From Abelmoschus esculentus (taxonomy: Eukaryota; Streptophyta; Magnoliopsida; Malvales; Malvaceae), in NCBI GenBank assembly GCA_035048815.1, contig JAUCBN010000024.1:1114001-1178000 (forward strand): a stretch of DNA of 64,000 bases, read 5' to 3'. A program made the translations under genes and the position numbers. Positions within the stretch are counted from its first letter, which is position 1. Every line of letters starts with the position of its first letter. Positions 46,541 to 57,882 of this stretch are shown here, piece after piece. Under the pieces are notes generated by a model. The model ran no database searches. It had not been told where the DNA came from and saw only the letters and a program-made list of their open reading frames with translations.

Positions 46541-47175
46541 GACAAACCACTAAAAATCAGGGGTAAGCAAAAAATTTGATTACTCGGTTTTGATCCCGGA
46601 TCCGATAAGATCTGGTAGATTTTTATTTGGTATTGGTTCCAATGGGACTGAGACTAATAACAAATATACGATGTTTTTTTTTAATCAAATTTTCTCTTTA
46701 TGTATGAATATTATGGGTATGACTAGTTTTAAAATTTTAATTTTCAAGTCTACAATATTATAATTTTATTATTTAATATTATTATTGGTGATTTATTTTT
46801 TTAATTACTATTCTTTTTAAGAATAAACTAATTGATCGGGTACCCGATATTGGTATCGGTACCCATCAGTAACTGGACTTGTTCTTAAAATTTAGGATCC
46901 GGTATGATCGGGACCAAAACTAGTTCTAATTTTCAAGAACCGGTGGTTACCGGGACCGAGACCAATTCTATTCAAACTAGTTGGGTACTCGGTCTTTCTC
47001 ACCCTACTAAAAACCATCAATCTCATCATTTTTTTCCTATCATATTTTCCTAAGTGGATATTTATTCATATTTACTGTTAATTCATTTTAAAAATAGTTT
47101 TTTCAAGTGAAGATTCACTTTAAAATTATATGATATAAAAAAATTGATGAGACGTGTGATTTTTAGTGGTTGGTC
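46541..47175. mobile_element. MITE interrupted by a second element
   Basis: Inverted arms: the left (with the inserted element removed) reads gacaaaccactaaaaa then ccatcaatctcatcattttt; the right, read in reverse, is gaccaaccactaaaaatcac then acgtctcatcaattttt. The match extends about 38 bases only if the insert at about 46557-47005 and one copy of its target duplication are taken out. Confidence 0.6.
46557..47005. mobile_element. hAT-like MITE nested in another MITE
   Basis: About 449 bp bounded by perfect 8-bp duplications actaaaaa (46549-46556, 47006-47013). Ends aggggtaagcaaa and, in reverse, agggtgagaaaga. The interior has ggtatcggtaccc, accggtggttaccgg and other self-complementary words. 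The 8-bp duplication and AGGGGT-like ends fit hAT. Confidence 0.6.
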
Positions 47176-47278
47176 TCACAGAAGTTTTATCTATAATATA
47201 ATTTCATCGAGTTTTGACATGATCACGCTGAAAAGTCAACCATGTTAAATCGATTGCTAGTCCCCAGAAACAAAGAGA

Positions 47279-47475
47279 TTATTAAGTGAACCTTGTTCAC
47301 CACGTCATACATGGTCCAAATAATCAGGATCGTTTGATTTTTAAATAACTACCTAATAACTACCCGCCCACTAAATACATGTATAAAAAAGGTGATGATT
47401 CACTTGAAAAAATTAAGATCGATGATCCTAATTAATTAAACCATAAATAAATGGTGAACATGATTCACCTAATAT
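47279..47475. mobile_element. Small inverted-repeat element (MITE), copy A
   Basis: About 197 bp. Left arm ttattaagtgaaccttgttc, right arm in reverse atattaggtgaatcatgttc. Shares most of its interior (ataactacc-gcccac/tca-gtacatgt, gtgatgattcactt) with the copy at 57691-57882. Confidence 0.6.
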
Positions 47476-47960
47476 TTTTTTCGGAAACAACCATACCATT
47501 TGTCTTATTTCCCAAGAGATTCTTCTTCCTCCTCCTCGGACAGACATAAAAAGGGTTTTCTTATCTTATTAGCTCCCTTCACATTTTCTACCTTTTTACA
47601 TTTTCAATCGCTTCGGTTTGCGAACCAAACAGATCAGAATATCCACACCCCAGATCCTCAGACAATGCCTTGTTATTGTTTAAACGATCACGTCGAAACC
47701 AAAAGACCGACAGTATATGCCAGAAACAACAGGTCAATACAGAAAACTCATCCAGAAACACACTTTACTGTCTTTTTCATTGTTTTTCAAAATGCTAAAC
47801 CATAAACAAAACAAAGATGATTTATTCAGATCAGTTGTTCATGGGTTGATTACATTCTATAAGAGTAAAACTACTACTAGAAAGTAGTGACTATGACATG
47901 AAAAACCCTAAAACTGAGCATCGACTTGCACTGAGATGGGCGGAACTGATCTGAATCTGA
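47476..47960. other. 3' flank of the ERF gene
   Basis: No independent gene. The plus-strand frame at 47500-47805 is low in family signal and opposes the ERF 3' UTR. Confidence 0.45.
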
Positions 47961-49223
47961 TCAACTATTTTGAACTCTAGCTGCTAAGAAATCTGGGTAC
48001 TGGTAGTGGTAAATATCATCCAACATGCAGTCAGGAGTTTGATTCAGTTGTAAAAGATGGTTTACCGGTGGTATCTCATTACTGTATGGTACCAGTACTT
48101 GAGGACCTGTGATTCCATTGAAGCTGTCCAACGGCGGAGGAACTCCATGTCCATGGTGATGACCGATGTAAACATCTAAGCCATGCTCGTTCTTTTTGTT
48201 CTTCAACACACTCAGGGATTGAACAATGGAATCTCGAGTACATTCGGTGGCTGTTTTCTTCGGAGAGGGTTTTGGTAAGAATCCCTGAATTATCTCTTGC
48301 AGCAAGCCGGAATCGGAAGGCTCCTCTCTGAAGAACTCCATGTCATCAGTTTGCGGGTTTGATATGGAAGCAGGCTGTGGAGTGGCCGCGACAACACCTG
48401 TAGTGTGACTTGAATTCTTTGACTTGCGAGGAAGAGTCATGGTAGAGCCGATGAAAGAGTCGGTGATGCTGTTGTTGCTTGTTGGTGAATTTAACGAAGT
48501 AGAATCGCCTAACACAGTTGGAATAGAGAAAGAAGATAATGTAGAAGCGGCGGCGGATGTTCCATTCATCAACGGAAATTGGTTAACCATAGACGGAAGA
48601 GGCGCCTGGAAAGATGAGTTTAAGAGATCAGGTAATAAAAGCATGTTCAAAGAAGCATTTCTCTGTAGCCCAGACTCCACAGAGAATCCCACTTTGGGGG
48701 TAGAAAAAGGTGGCCAATGACGGTGCTTGCCGTTAAGATCATCCCTGACGGACGGCGGCTGTGACTTCCCATAGAAGTTGAACGGTGGAGTATGAAGATG
48801 GTCGTTGTTGGACTTGGAGGAGTTATACTCGGTCACGGGATAAACAAAATTGGTTCGAGCCTTGATCCCACGCATAGCACGAGCAGCAGAGTCATAAGCG
48901 TAAGCAGCCTCTTCAGCCGTGTCGAAAGTGCCAAGCCACCGCCTCTCCTTTGACTGTGGGTCTCGTATCTCAGCGGCGTAACGCCCCCAAGGCCTTCTAC
49001 GGACTCCACGGTACCTCATAGTCCCACCGGGGCCACCGTTCTCTTTCGTAGATCTCTTGTTCGTCGTCATCACTGTCGTAGCTGTACGGGTGATCTTCGA
49101 GGAAGCGGCTGAGGTTGTGGTTGAGACGGAGAACTTGTTCATATTTTCCGTGATAGCGGAGTCCCGTCGGTCAGTCTCAGGTACATGAACGATGCCGTTC
49201 AGTCGCCGGAAAACCTCATCCAT
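47961..49223 (-). CDS. AP2/ERF transcription factor, group VIIIb type (ESR/PUCHI-like)
   Basis: Nuclear DNA-binding factor with one AP2/ERF domain at about residues 70-127 (YRGVRRRPWGRYAAEIRDPQ ... GTFDTAEEAAYAYD ... ARTNFVYP). The domain sequence and the C-terminal DMEFFREEPSDSGLLQEIIQ followed by GFLPKP resemble ENHANCER OF SHOOT REGENERATION and PUCHI proteins, which act in shoot and lateral organ initiation (known for the group). Single exon, 420 aa from the ATG at 49223 (MDEVFRRLNG). The frame is open eight codons further, but without an ATG. Long Ser/Thr- and Asn-rich linkers are normal for the group. TATA-like tataaata lies about 95 bp upstream. Intact; which paralogue is uncertain. 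Confidence 0.9.
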   Translation of the reverse strand: MDEVFRRLNGIVHVPETDRRDSAITENMNKFSVSTTTSAASSKITRTATTVMTTNKRSTKENGGPGGTMRYRGVRRRPWGRYAAEIRDPQSKERRWLGTFDTAEEAAYAYDSAARAMRGIKARTNFVYPVTEYNSSKSNNDHLHTPPFNFYGKSQPPSVRDDLNGKHRHWPPFSTPKVGFSVESGLQRNASLNMLLLPDLLNSSFQAPLPSMVNQFPLMNGTSAAASTLSSFSIPTVLGDSTSLNSPTSNNSITDSFIGSTMTLPRKSKNSSHTTGVVAATPQPASISNPQTDDMEFFREEPSDSGLLQEIIQGFLPKPSPKKTATECTRDSIVQSLSVLKNKKNEHGLDVYIGHHHGHGVPPPLDSFNGITGPQVLVPYSNEIPPVNHLLQLNQTPDCMLDDIYHYQYPDFLAARVQNS

Positions 49224-49315
49224 AGGGTAAAAATCGAGCGAAAACAAATGAAAAAGTATCTGAGAATCTGGAACTGGAAGCTGGGATGTGGATAGTGGTG
49301 GAGCATATATGCTTG

Positions 49316-49325
49316 TATTTATAAT
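49316..49325 (-). promoter_or_regulatory. TATA box of the ERF gene
   Basis: Minus-strand tataaatac, about 95 bp before the ATG. Confidence 0.55.
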
Positions 49326-49520
49326 AGTATCTCGTCCTCTCAGTTTTCACACGTTGATTTTTCATAAAATTTTTAAAAAGTTATATGAAATAAAATAAAT
49401 TAAATGATATTATAATCTTTTTGAAATTTGAAAAATAAAAAAAATAAATTCATGTTAAAAATTTAATTTAATTTTTATATGTACAACTTAATTTTAAGTA
49501 CTTTCCCATGTATATTGGAC

Positions 49521-49992
49521 TAGGGGTGTAAACGAGTCGAGTCGAGCTCGAGTAGTGCTAAGCTCGGCTCGACTCGTTAAGAACTCGAGTCGAGTTTGAG
49601 TTTTTTCGAGCCTAATCGAGTTAAATATTAATCGATTTTTGACCATGTTAGATTTGAGTAACTCTTATCTCTTACGTCTCATTTAAAGCCTAATAGAAAA
49701 AAAAACTTTGATACACAAGTTGTGTAAACTCAAGCTTGTTAATTTTAGGTTTTAGTATGTTAATTTAGAGTGTAAGACTTATGTTTAGGGTTTAAATTTT
49801 AGGGTTTCAAAGTATATTTATATTTTCGAGTAACTCGTGAGCTTTTCGAGTCGAGTATCATGTAGCTTGGCTCGGCTCGTCAAAAACTCGAGCCGAGTTC
49901 GAGCCGAGTCCAATCGAGTCGAGTTTTGACCGAACTTTAACCGAGTCGAGCTCGAATAGATCACGATCTGTCTCGTCTCATTTACCGCCCTA
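49521..49992. mobile_element. hAT-type MITE
   Basis: 472 bp. Terminal inverted repeats TAGGGGTGTAAACGAG and, in reverse, TAGGGCGGTAAATGAG. Perfect 8-bp target duplication tattggac (49513-49520, 49993-50000). Subterminal CGAGTCGAG and GGCTCGACTCG repeats in both orientations. Same family as 3960-4442. It sits about 200 bp upstream of the ERF TATA box. Confidence 0.88.
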
Positions 49993-51920
49993 TATTGGAC
50001 CACCCTTATCTCTCTACGTAGACTTTTATTTCTAAATTTTCAACTTCAATTCCGTCACATCAAAATCACATTACATATGTTTTAATCTCTAATCCAGAAT
50101 TCTCCCCTTATTAAAACTCTTTTTTTTCTGTCTTCATTTGGTTAGTTTTATGTAAAGATGGTTTTAAAAAACGATTATATTATTTTTTATAAAAAATTAA
50201 AAAATTATTATACATATTTTTTATATATATTAAATTTTTTATTTCAAAATAATTGATATATACAAAAATTCTCGTATATTTTATAAAAAAATTGGTATGT
50301 ATCGATTTTTTTTAATTTTTATAAAAAAATAATATACGATAAAATTATACATCAAATTCTAAAAACGTTAATTTCCGTGAAAAGAACAAATTTTCTCTCT
50401 CAAAATCACCAACTGCAAAAAGCCATGCATTATCACAATATAAAAATACATCTGCCTCCGCCACCGAGAAAGTAATTGCATTCGGCCATTTCCGAGAAAC
50501 CAAACAAGAGAAACGGGGTCTTCGTTTCTGGGGAAAATTTTTCCCAATAATATTGCAGTGATTACACGCTGATTATATATTAAAATCACTGCATTTCCAT
50601 TTCCAGGGACTGTCTACAAAGCGTCTGCATCTAACATGCAATAAATAATCCAGATTTTCGGACAATATCTGGGAAGTTGGAGAGGTTTTTGCTGTGTTGG
50701 GTGTTTGCATGCATGTGACCGAGGAGCAGAATGATTACCCTGGCGGCGCTCAGAAGTTGTTTCTCCCTTTTGAGATGGGTTTAGCGTTGACATATCTTTG
50801 CAAATAATTGGGTTTTCAAGGCATTTGAGGGCAATGGCTTTGCCTTTCTGGGTTTTGTTTAGGGTTTGAAAAGCAAGGGTTCTTACGGGTCACATGGACT
50901 TGTCCCACGTAGAGGGATTAGTAGGGTCTTTAATGGAGGAGTCCCAAGTCAGAGAAAAGGGATGGAAGGAAGCTGTCCCTTATCCACTTGTAGCATTTCC
51001 TTTTGTTTGAGACGCTAAACTTATCTTCTGGTTTAAACTAATTGCTCCTTCCTTTCTTTTGGTCCTTTCATCCACTATTTGATTCATGGTCAGAGTCGGG
51101 ATTTCGAATTAAAAGACAAAACATAAACGGTTAAAATTGAAAAACAAATTTATAAATAAATAATTTTTTGAAAAACAAAAACAAAAAAAAATAAAAGAAA
51201 ATCTTTGGGTGGGAGGGGTTTTCGTCATTGACTTGATTTAATTATAATTTTTATGTATATTCTTAGACATAGTAACACAACACGTTATATCGGAGATTTA
51301 ACAATCAACGTTGATCAAATGAATAAATTGATGAAATTTTAGAATATAAGAACTTGATTGAGTTAAAATATCAATAATTAAAATTACAATACGATTTAAT
51401 TTTGAATTCACGCGCGCTATTATCGAAAGAAACAACAATAAAATTATCGAAGTTAAACCCTAAAATCTCAAATACAAACCCTAACTTGTTATGCAAAAAA
51501 GGAACCTATCATTTCGTGGTATTTGTCCATGTCAATCAACCTTCAGCTTACCCTTGAACCTTAAATGGCTTTTGCGTGAATTATTGCAAAGAAAGCATTT
51601 TTTTCAACTCACAGAGTACATGCATGAGACGATTCAAACCCTAATATTTTCTTCGATAACAAAACCCTAATTTTTCAGTTTAGTTTTAGTTATTTTCCAG
51701 TGAAATTCACTTTTATTTTTATTTCTATGATAAAATTGCTAATTATTCAAACATAATATAAATTTTAAAATTACTTATGAACTTCAATACAGTAAATTTG
51801 GTGATTTGTAATTTTATTTCGAGGGAGACGCCAACAAGAAATGCAAAAATAAATAATGAGAAACAAAGATCCTCTAACAACAAAATGGGATTCTGTCGGA
51901 CCCCAAATTCTTGCCATTCA

Positions 51921-51940
51921 TATAATAATAATAATAATAA
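51921..51940. repeat. (ATA)n microsatellite
   Basis: About six consecutive taa/ata units. Confidence 0.85.
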
Positions 51941-52117
51941 CAACATAAACAAAGGTTGGTTTAAGTGATAAACAATTTGGTTTCGTTTAAGCAAATCTCA
52001 GTTTCGAGACGTTGTGTACGCAAAAGTCCCTGCTGGAGAGTCACCCACCGTGCTAAGTGTGCGACACAGATCGGTCCGAATTAGTCAGGACAAAACTGAA
52101 AAACCGGAAGAGCAATA

Positions 52118-52135
52118 AATAATAATAATAATAAT
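52118..52135. repeat. (AAT)n microsatellite
   Basis: About five to six aat units. Confidence 0.85.
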
Positions 52136-53979
52136 GAGTGTATTTAAAAGAACTAGTAGCTTAGAATGTTTAATGTAACCTAATCTAAACCGAACAATGA
52201 ATCATCCAAGAAACAAACCCTGTTTCTCTTACACGCACCTCAACACTCGTTTTCGAGATCCAGAAATGCCCAGGCAATCCTACAGCTCTGGTAATAAACC
52301 TACACACTATCACTGCACAACAACCTTTAATTCTGAAGGCAAAAACTGACAAGCAGCATGTAGTAAAAGGACCCGGTCACACCCAAGACCTACTTTTAAA
52401 CAACAGAATAATAATATAAACTTTTTTTTTTAATCTTAATCTATTAATCCGAATTAAATTTTAAATACATCTAATATAAAATGCTTCAATCGATTTTTTT
52501 TCATTTACAATATCCTGAATCGAATTTTAAATTTTTTTTGAAAGACTTAACACTTTATCTCGTTAGATCAATTGGTTGTCGATAATACTACAAGTTCTTT
52601 TGAATTAAGATTGTATTAAATTTTGAAGAGACCACCATCCGAACTGCCCTCTCCTGTCCCACCGTGTCTTGATTTCATTGCTTTTCTCTGTCTTCTTTGT
52701 GTTTTTAAACCATAATCAAATTTCCTATAGCTAGGCTTGGTGTTTCAGCAGCACAGACACGCACGTATGAAGCCTTTTGGCTCATGAGGCCATTTAATTA
52801 TATTTACAGGCTTCCTTCTTTTTGGTTTGCTTTTCAGACATGTAATGTCTAAAACATGGAAATCTTTTTTAAACCAGATATATAATGAACTAGTAAAAGC
52901 AGCAATTCAACGATTGAGGTACAAAATAGCAAAAAACACTACTTTAAATTTGTGTATTTATAAAAAAAATCTTACAACAATTAACCATAATTATCCTATA
53001 ATTGCTTAGAACACTTATCATTATCCTTTAATATTCCATACTCTTAAATCAAAAATTAAATAAATAATTTTTACAACAGTCTTAATTTTATAGATTAAGA
53101 ATTTATTTAAGATTTAATATTCAAAAATTTAATATATGAGTTTTAAATTTAGGGGGTGTAGTTAGAATTTAATGTTCGAGGTTAAAACATAAATCCTTAG
53201 ACATATTATCTTAAAACTTAATCCCTAATTTTTAAACCCTAAATTATAATCTTAAACTATAAATATTAATCATAAAACATAAAATTTTAAACATATGTAC
53301 TTTAAATCATAAATATTAAATTTTAAAATTAAAAATATTTATAATAATTTTGTTTTCACGTTGATTTATAAAATATTTTATTACAAAACATCTCATTTAT
53401 CTAAAGGAATAAAATAATGGAGAAATAAATATCTCAAAATCCAAAAGAACAGAACAAGGTTTTGATGATGCTGATGTGTCGAATTTAAGCTCCCCATGAA
53501 TTGATGAGCGTGCAGCGTGGTGCAGTACAAATACCATACAAAACAGCCATGTAGCTGACACATCATGCAACATTTATGTCCTCCAATAATGTTACATTAA
53601 AGTCATGTCTGTAAAAAATAATTCATTCAGTTAAATTTTATCTTATTTTCTATAATTAATTATATTTTATTTTGAACTCGTAAAATAGTAAAAGATATAT
53701 AGTTCATCTAGATAATTCAAATTCAAATATTATATATACACAAATAAATATATTATGTAAAAAAATTAAAAAAAAAACTTAAATATATATTAATTTATAA
53801 TCACACTAATATATCTAAAAATATCATACTTTATCCTTTGTTGGTTACAATTAATCACAAAAACATCCGAAGAGACTTTTTTTCCATTAATTTACAATAT
53901 AATAACCATCATATAATTGTGCAAGATTCATCAATAGTCTATAAAAGACCTTTTCCTTTCAATTGAATTTAAACAAATA

Positions 53980-54330
53980 ATGAAATTATATGGGGTGGGA
54001 AGAAAGAATTTACCCCTCATCGAAGAACATGCTGCCAAGAAGGTTTGTGTTTATTGCAGAGAGATAGCTGCTGAACATGCCAAGAAGATTTATGTTGTAA
54101 TGAAAAGGCTATTGTGGTTGATGTCTCGAGGACTCGGGCCGGAAAAAGAAAGCTCGGTGAGAAACCGATGTTTCGAGTGCATGGGAACTACTATCCGCCA
54201 TGTCCAGACCCTGAGCTACAGTGGGACTAAATGTTCATACTGTTATGGGAGCAGTAGGAGTACCTGGACCACAAGTGATCAGAGATGGAAATCGGGTTGC
54301 CGTTGAACCGATTGCCGATGCATTCATCGT
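53980..54330 (+). pseudogene. 2-oxoglutarate/Fe(II) dioxygenase relic, middle part
   Basis: Several frames show family pieces in order: YCREIAAEHAKKIY, MSRGLG, then after a frame change HGNYYPPCPDPEL, then after another GLNVHT (the position of the iron-ligand HxD, where the aspartate and following segment are missing), then PQVIRDGNRVAVEPIADAFI. These match the plant 2OG-oxygenase core. At least two frameshifts, a stop (tag at about 54227-54229) and a lost segment after the first iron-ligand His show it is dead. It breaks off at about 54330, where the C-terminal part would follow. Confidence 0.75.
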
Positions 54331-54366
54331 AAACGTTTATACGTTCCGCAAATTTTAGAAAAAATG

Positions 54367-54560
54367 GAAGTCCGAATGCATGAAGATAGTTTCAACTCAA
54401 AATTTTCAGTGACCATCCGTCTTGCTCCTTCTTGCTTCAAGAATTCTTCAAGGAACTCAGAGAAATAGTATTCCCTATACAGAGGAGGATGCTCATCAAT
54501 CAAACCCCTAATCGGACCGATAACCGTATCTTTTCCAGGTGTGTAGAACGTCACCATGGA
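54367..54560 (-). pseudogene. 2-oxoglutarate dioxygenase relic, inverted C-terminal part
   Basis: The minus strand encodes MVTFYTPGKDTVIGPIRGLI, then DEHPPLYREYYFSEFLEEFL and KQEGARRMVTENFEL, the usual C-terminus of plant 2OG oxygenases of the DMR6/jasmonate-induced type. It lies head-on to the core fragment at 53980-54330, so the gene was split by an inversion with loss of the segment holding the second iron-ligand His and the 2OG-binding Arg. It could instead come from a different family member. Confidence 0.7.
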
Positions 54561-55778
54561 ACCTAGTTTCTGTGTTATGTGAGTTTAAATGCTTTTCCAA
54601 ATCCATTGCATGTTTCCATAAATTTCGGTAATGGTCCCATTATTCCTCCATGATTCATTTCCATTGAAACACAACCTCTGCTTCCTTGTTTCGACACTGC
54701 TTTTCTTGTCCCATCTGCAATGAAAATAAACCATTGAATTCAAGATAAAAGGGAGACCAAAACCAACACCATACTAGTATTGTAAATCATATACCAAACC
54801 CATACCTATTCGAGTAGTAAAGAGGTCGATGTTTCTAAAGCAATGTTTTCTGTCCAAGTAATGTGAAGTTGTAAACAAAAAAGAATTCTGACAGAACTTG
54901 TTCTGTTCACAACTCCGATTCGACTCGACTCTGGATATCGACTCGACTCTGGATATAGACATATAATCGGGACTGATGCGACGATTAAGCCAAATCATGT
55001 GTTTCAGATAGAAACACACATAATCCCAGCAAAACCAAATACATCCAATTATGGAAATAGTTGCTGCATCAGTGAACACGTCAGAATATGGCAAAGATTC
55101 GAAAATACAAAAGACCTACACCAACTTGCCACTGTCGTCTTGCTTGCAAGGTTCAAAGAATTCATATATCAGCTCTCATTGATGCCACAATCTTCAATGG
55201 ATAAGAAAAAATTATGGGTATTTTCTTTCATACAAAATACAAAGAGTTGCTTTATTGCCAACTTGTCCATAAAATTAGAATATTGTCTACTTCTCTAATA
55301 AAGAAAACATGGTAAACACCAACTTACTTGACATTTCGCCATTGCTACCACATATGTTCGAACAACAGCTCGGTGTTTCGTTTACGACCCCGAGTTATAA
55401 CATCTTCATTCACCTGCAAAACCATAACATCAAAACAATGGAAATAAATAAGCAAAGGGAATGGAGACGTGGTATGCAACTACTGGAATGTGTGCTAAAT
55501 CTTGTGCTGATGAGATTTGGAAGAAGAAAAAGAAGCTCACCATTGGAAGAAAAATAATTGGACTTTCGCGAGAAGATCGAAAACGAAACTGGAGTGGGAA
55601 ATTCATTGATGGCCTTGAATCATATAAACGATTTACAGTTCCAAATACATCATATGGATTAAGGTTTTATTTTTGAACTTTGCTTCTATGGGGAATATAT
55701 TGTTTTACTTGTTCTTCGCCAAATTGAAACATGATCAAAACATTGATGTCGCCCTGAATTTCAGCATACTTGTTGCTG
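54561..55778. other. Region between the dioxygenase relic and the PB1 gene
   Basis: No gene assigned. On the minus strand an open stretch (about 54584-54715) follows a good acceptor ttcattgcag and encodes about 45 aa (GTRKAVSKQGSRGCVSMEMN and onwards); family not recognised. A short tandem duplication (gactcgactctggatat twice) lies at 54921-54958. Confidence 0.35.
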
Positions 55779-56268
55779 CTACTGGCAGTGATTCCTCTTA
55801 TGAACAGGGTAAACTTGGCAACCGTAGTAAGGAACATTCTTCGCAGCTGCTGAGTGAAGAGGGAATGCGGCGGGAGTCCCCGAGACCCGACGTATGCAGG
55901 GGAACCTGGGCGTACTCGATGAAGACGATGATGAATTTGAAGACGAAGCAGATGATGGAGGAGAAATTGGTGTCTTGGCGGATTTGGGAAACAGAAGGAA
56001 CGCTCTGATCTTTAAAGAAGACGGCGGGGACGCAAACCGATCGTATTCCTCGATGAGATTGGCGAGATCCTCATCGTAAGTGATCGAAACCAGAGCGTCT
56101 AGATCCTCCGTCGGCAGCTGACAACGGAGACTCACCGATTTCCCACCACACATCTCTCCCATCTTCAATAACAACTCTGCACCATATAATATATTCCACT
56201 CATTTTTTCAACAACACCATCCATTTTTTTCTAGCAAATTTTGACCAATCTTAAACTACAAATACAAA

Positions 56269-56307
<39 letters not shown>

Positions 56308-56480
56308 AGCGAAATAAAGAATAAAAGAATGTACTTACCATTAAAGGAAATGGAGCGATGAACGGCTAGGACACGGGTTTCGCCGCCTTGATATCGGAGT
56401 TTGCCGTCGGGGTAACGGGGAAGGATTTTGCCGCCGTAACTGCAGAGGAATTTCATGGTGGGGTTAGGTCCTCCAACCAT
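55779..56480 (-). CDS. PB1-domain protein
   Basis: Small soluble protein built around a Phox/Bem1 (PB1) interaction domain. Plant members form homo- and hetero-oligomers; the role of this type is not known. Exons 56480-56339 and 56176-55779 join in frame to 179 aa. Seen: basic-cluster Lys10 in MKFLCSYGGKILPRYPDGK; RVLAVHRSISF; then CQLPTEDLDALVSIT and the acidic OPCA motif YDEDLANLIEEYDR (81-94), so it is probably a two-faced type I/II PB1. The tail is Ser-rich. The frame is open to another ATG at 56564; I prefer 56480 because the domain starts there, but the longer form (28 more residues) is possible. The intron contains an AAAT microsatellite. TATA-like tataaatt lies at 56615-56622. Confidence 0.85.
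56266..56308. repeat. (AAAT)n microsatellite in the PB1 gene intron
   Basis: About ten uninterrupted aaat units inside the single intron, roughly 30 bp from the donor. Confidence 0.9.
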
Positions 56481-56622
56481 TTTTTTTGTTTCGGCGGTTG
56501 TGGTACGGAAGATATGAGGTTCGGTGTTTGGGAGGAGGTGCGGCGGCGGTGGAAGACGCTTCAAGCCCCTGGGTAGCTGTGTCTTGAAGCCTAGGTTTTG
56601 AATTATGGAATCCTAATTTATA

Positions 56623-57690
56623 GAAACTATTTGGAGGGAAAAAGGGTCCCACCTAACTTACACAGTCTTCCCCCGGCAAAAGTTTCAAAATTTGTCCGTT
56701 TGAAAAATCGAATTAAAAAAATTAAAGCTTTATCCTTTGATTTTGCTTCTTTGACGTTGGAGTTGAACAAATTTTTTATCTTTAAATCGTATTTCTTTAT
56801 TAATATTATAGTTTAGTGAAACTTTTGTCTTGTTTTTTAAATTTTAAATTATTTTGGTTGATGTTGTAGTTAAATCAAATCTTATAAACTTTTAGTCTTA
56901 CATTTTTATCGATGTTATAATTAGATCAAGTTTATTAACTATCGATCATACTTTTTCGTTAATATCATTGTTAGATCAATCTTATAAAATAATAATTTTT
57001 TTTTATAATTTAACCAAATTTTATTATTTTTTTCTGACAATGTTGTAACCAAAAGAAAAAAATTAGAAAAGATAAAAGCAACAAAAGAAATTAAAAAAAA
57101 TAGATCAATAATTAATTATTTATGTGTTAAATCAGCATTATTTTGTTAAAATAACTTGCAAAATATTTTAGTGGTTGATGATGAAGATACTGATGGGAGA
57201 TTTAAGGCAACAAATCCTTTATACTTTATTATTTGTGGGTATCCAAAGATAACACAGTTTGTGCCGAATAGATTTCCTTATCCTTTCGATGAGGTGATGA
57301 TGGAATCATCCACTCCCCCTTTGGTACATCGCTCGTACGAGAAAATAAAATTCGACTTGATTTATAAAATTTATATTTTAAATTTTATTTTTAAAAATAA
57401 GATAAAATAAATTTGATTAATTAAAATTTTTCGTTAATTATATTATCAAAAAATAATAAATTAATTTAAAAATTAAAATAAATAAATTTGATTGATTAAA
57501 AATATTCAATGAATAACATTTCGTATAATATTTCTTTGCTTTATTTGTGGAATGGATAAGCTGTTGAAACCCCAGACCTTACATGCCGTTCACACGTGGC
57601 ATGGGCCCAACTTGCCATGTGTGAGTCGAAAGAGTGACTCAGCTGCCTGAGCCTTTTAACACCAAACATATGACTCGGCAATGAGAGAGA
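56623..57690. other. AT-rich intergenic DNA
   Basis: Upstream region of the PB1 gene. The plus-strand frame at 57156-57410 shows no family motif. Confidence 0.45.
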
Positions 57691-57882
57691 TTATTAGGTA
57701 AATCTTGTTAATCACGTTACTTATGGTTTAAGTAATTAAGATCTTTAAATGATCATCTAATAACTATCCACCCATCAAGTACATGTGAGAAAAAAGTGAT
57801 GATTTATTTGAAAAAAAGTTAAAATTAACGATTCTGATTAATTGAGATCATAAATAACGTGTGAATAAAGTTCACTTAATAA
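57691..57882. mobile_element. Small inverted-repeat element (MITE), copy B
   Basis: About 192 bp, the same family and orientation as 47279-47475. Left end ttattaggtaaatcttgtta, right end in reverse ttattaagtgaactttattc. It keeps gatcatctaataactatcca, gtacatgtgagaaaaaa and gtgatgatttatttg in common with copy A. Confidence 0.55.

Larger units (their letters stand above)
50001..53979. other. AT-rich intergenic DNA
   Basis: 4 kb without a supportable gene. 50620-51060 is less AT-rich and has no convincing frame. 52015-52110 contains a GC-richer patch (gagagtcacccaccgtgcta) typical of transposon debris. AAT microsatellites lie at 51921-51940 and 52118-52135. Confidence 0.45.

Noticed and set aside
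47500..47805. 101-codon plus-strand frame
   Set aside because: Antisense to the probable ERF 3' UTR, with no family signal.
53980..54306. 108-codon frame as a functional gene
   Set aside because: Family motifs of the dioxygenase appear in changing frames with a stop and a missing active-site segment, so it is a relic.
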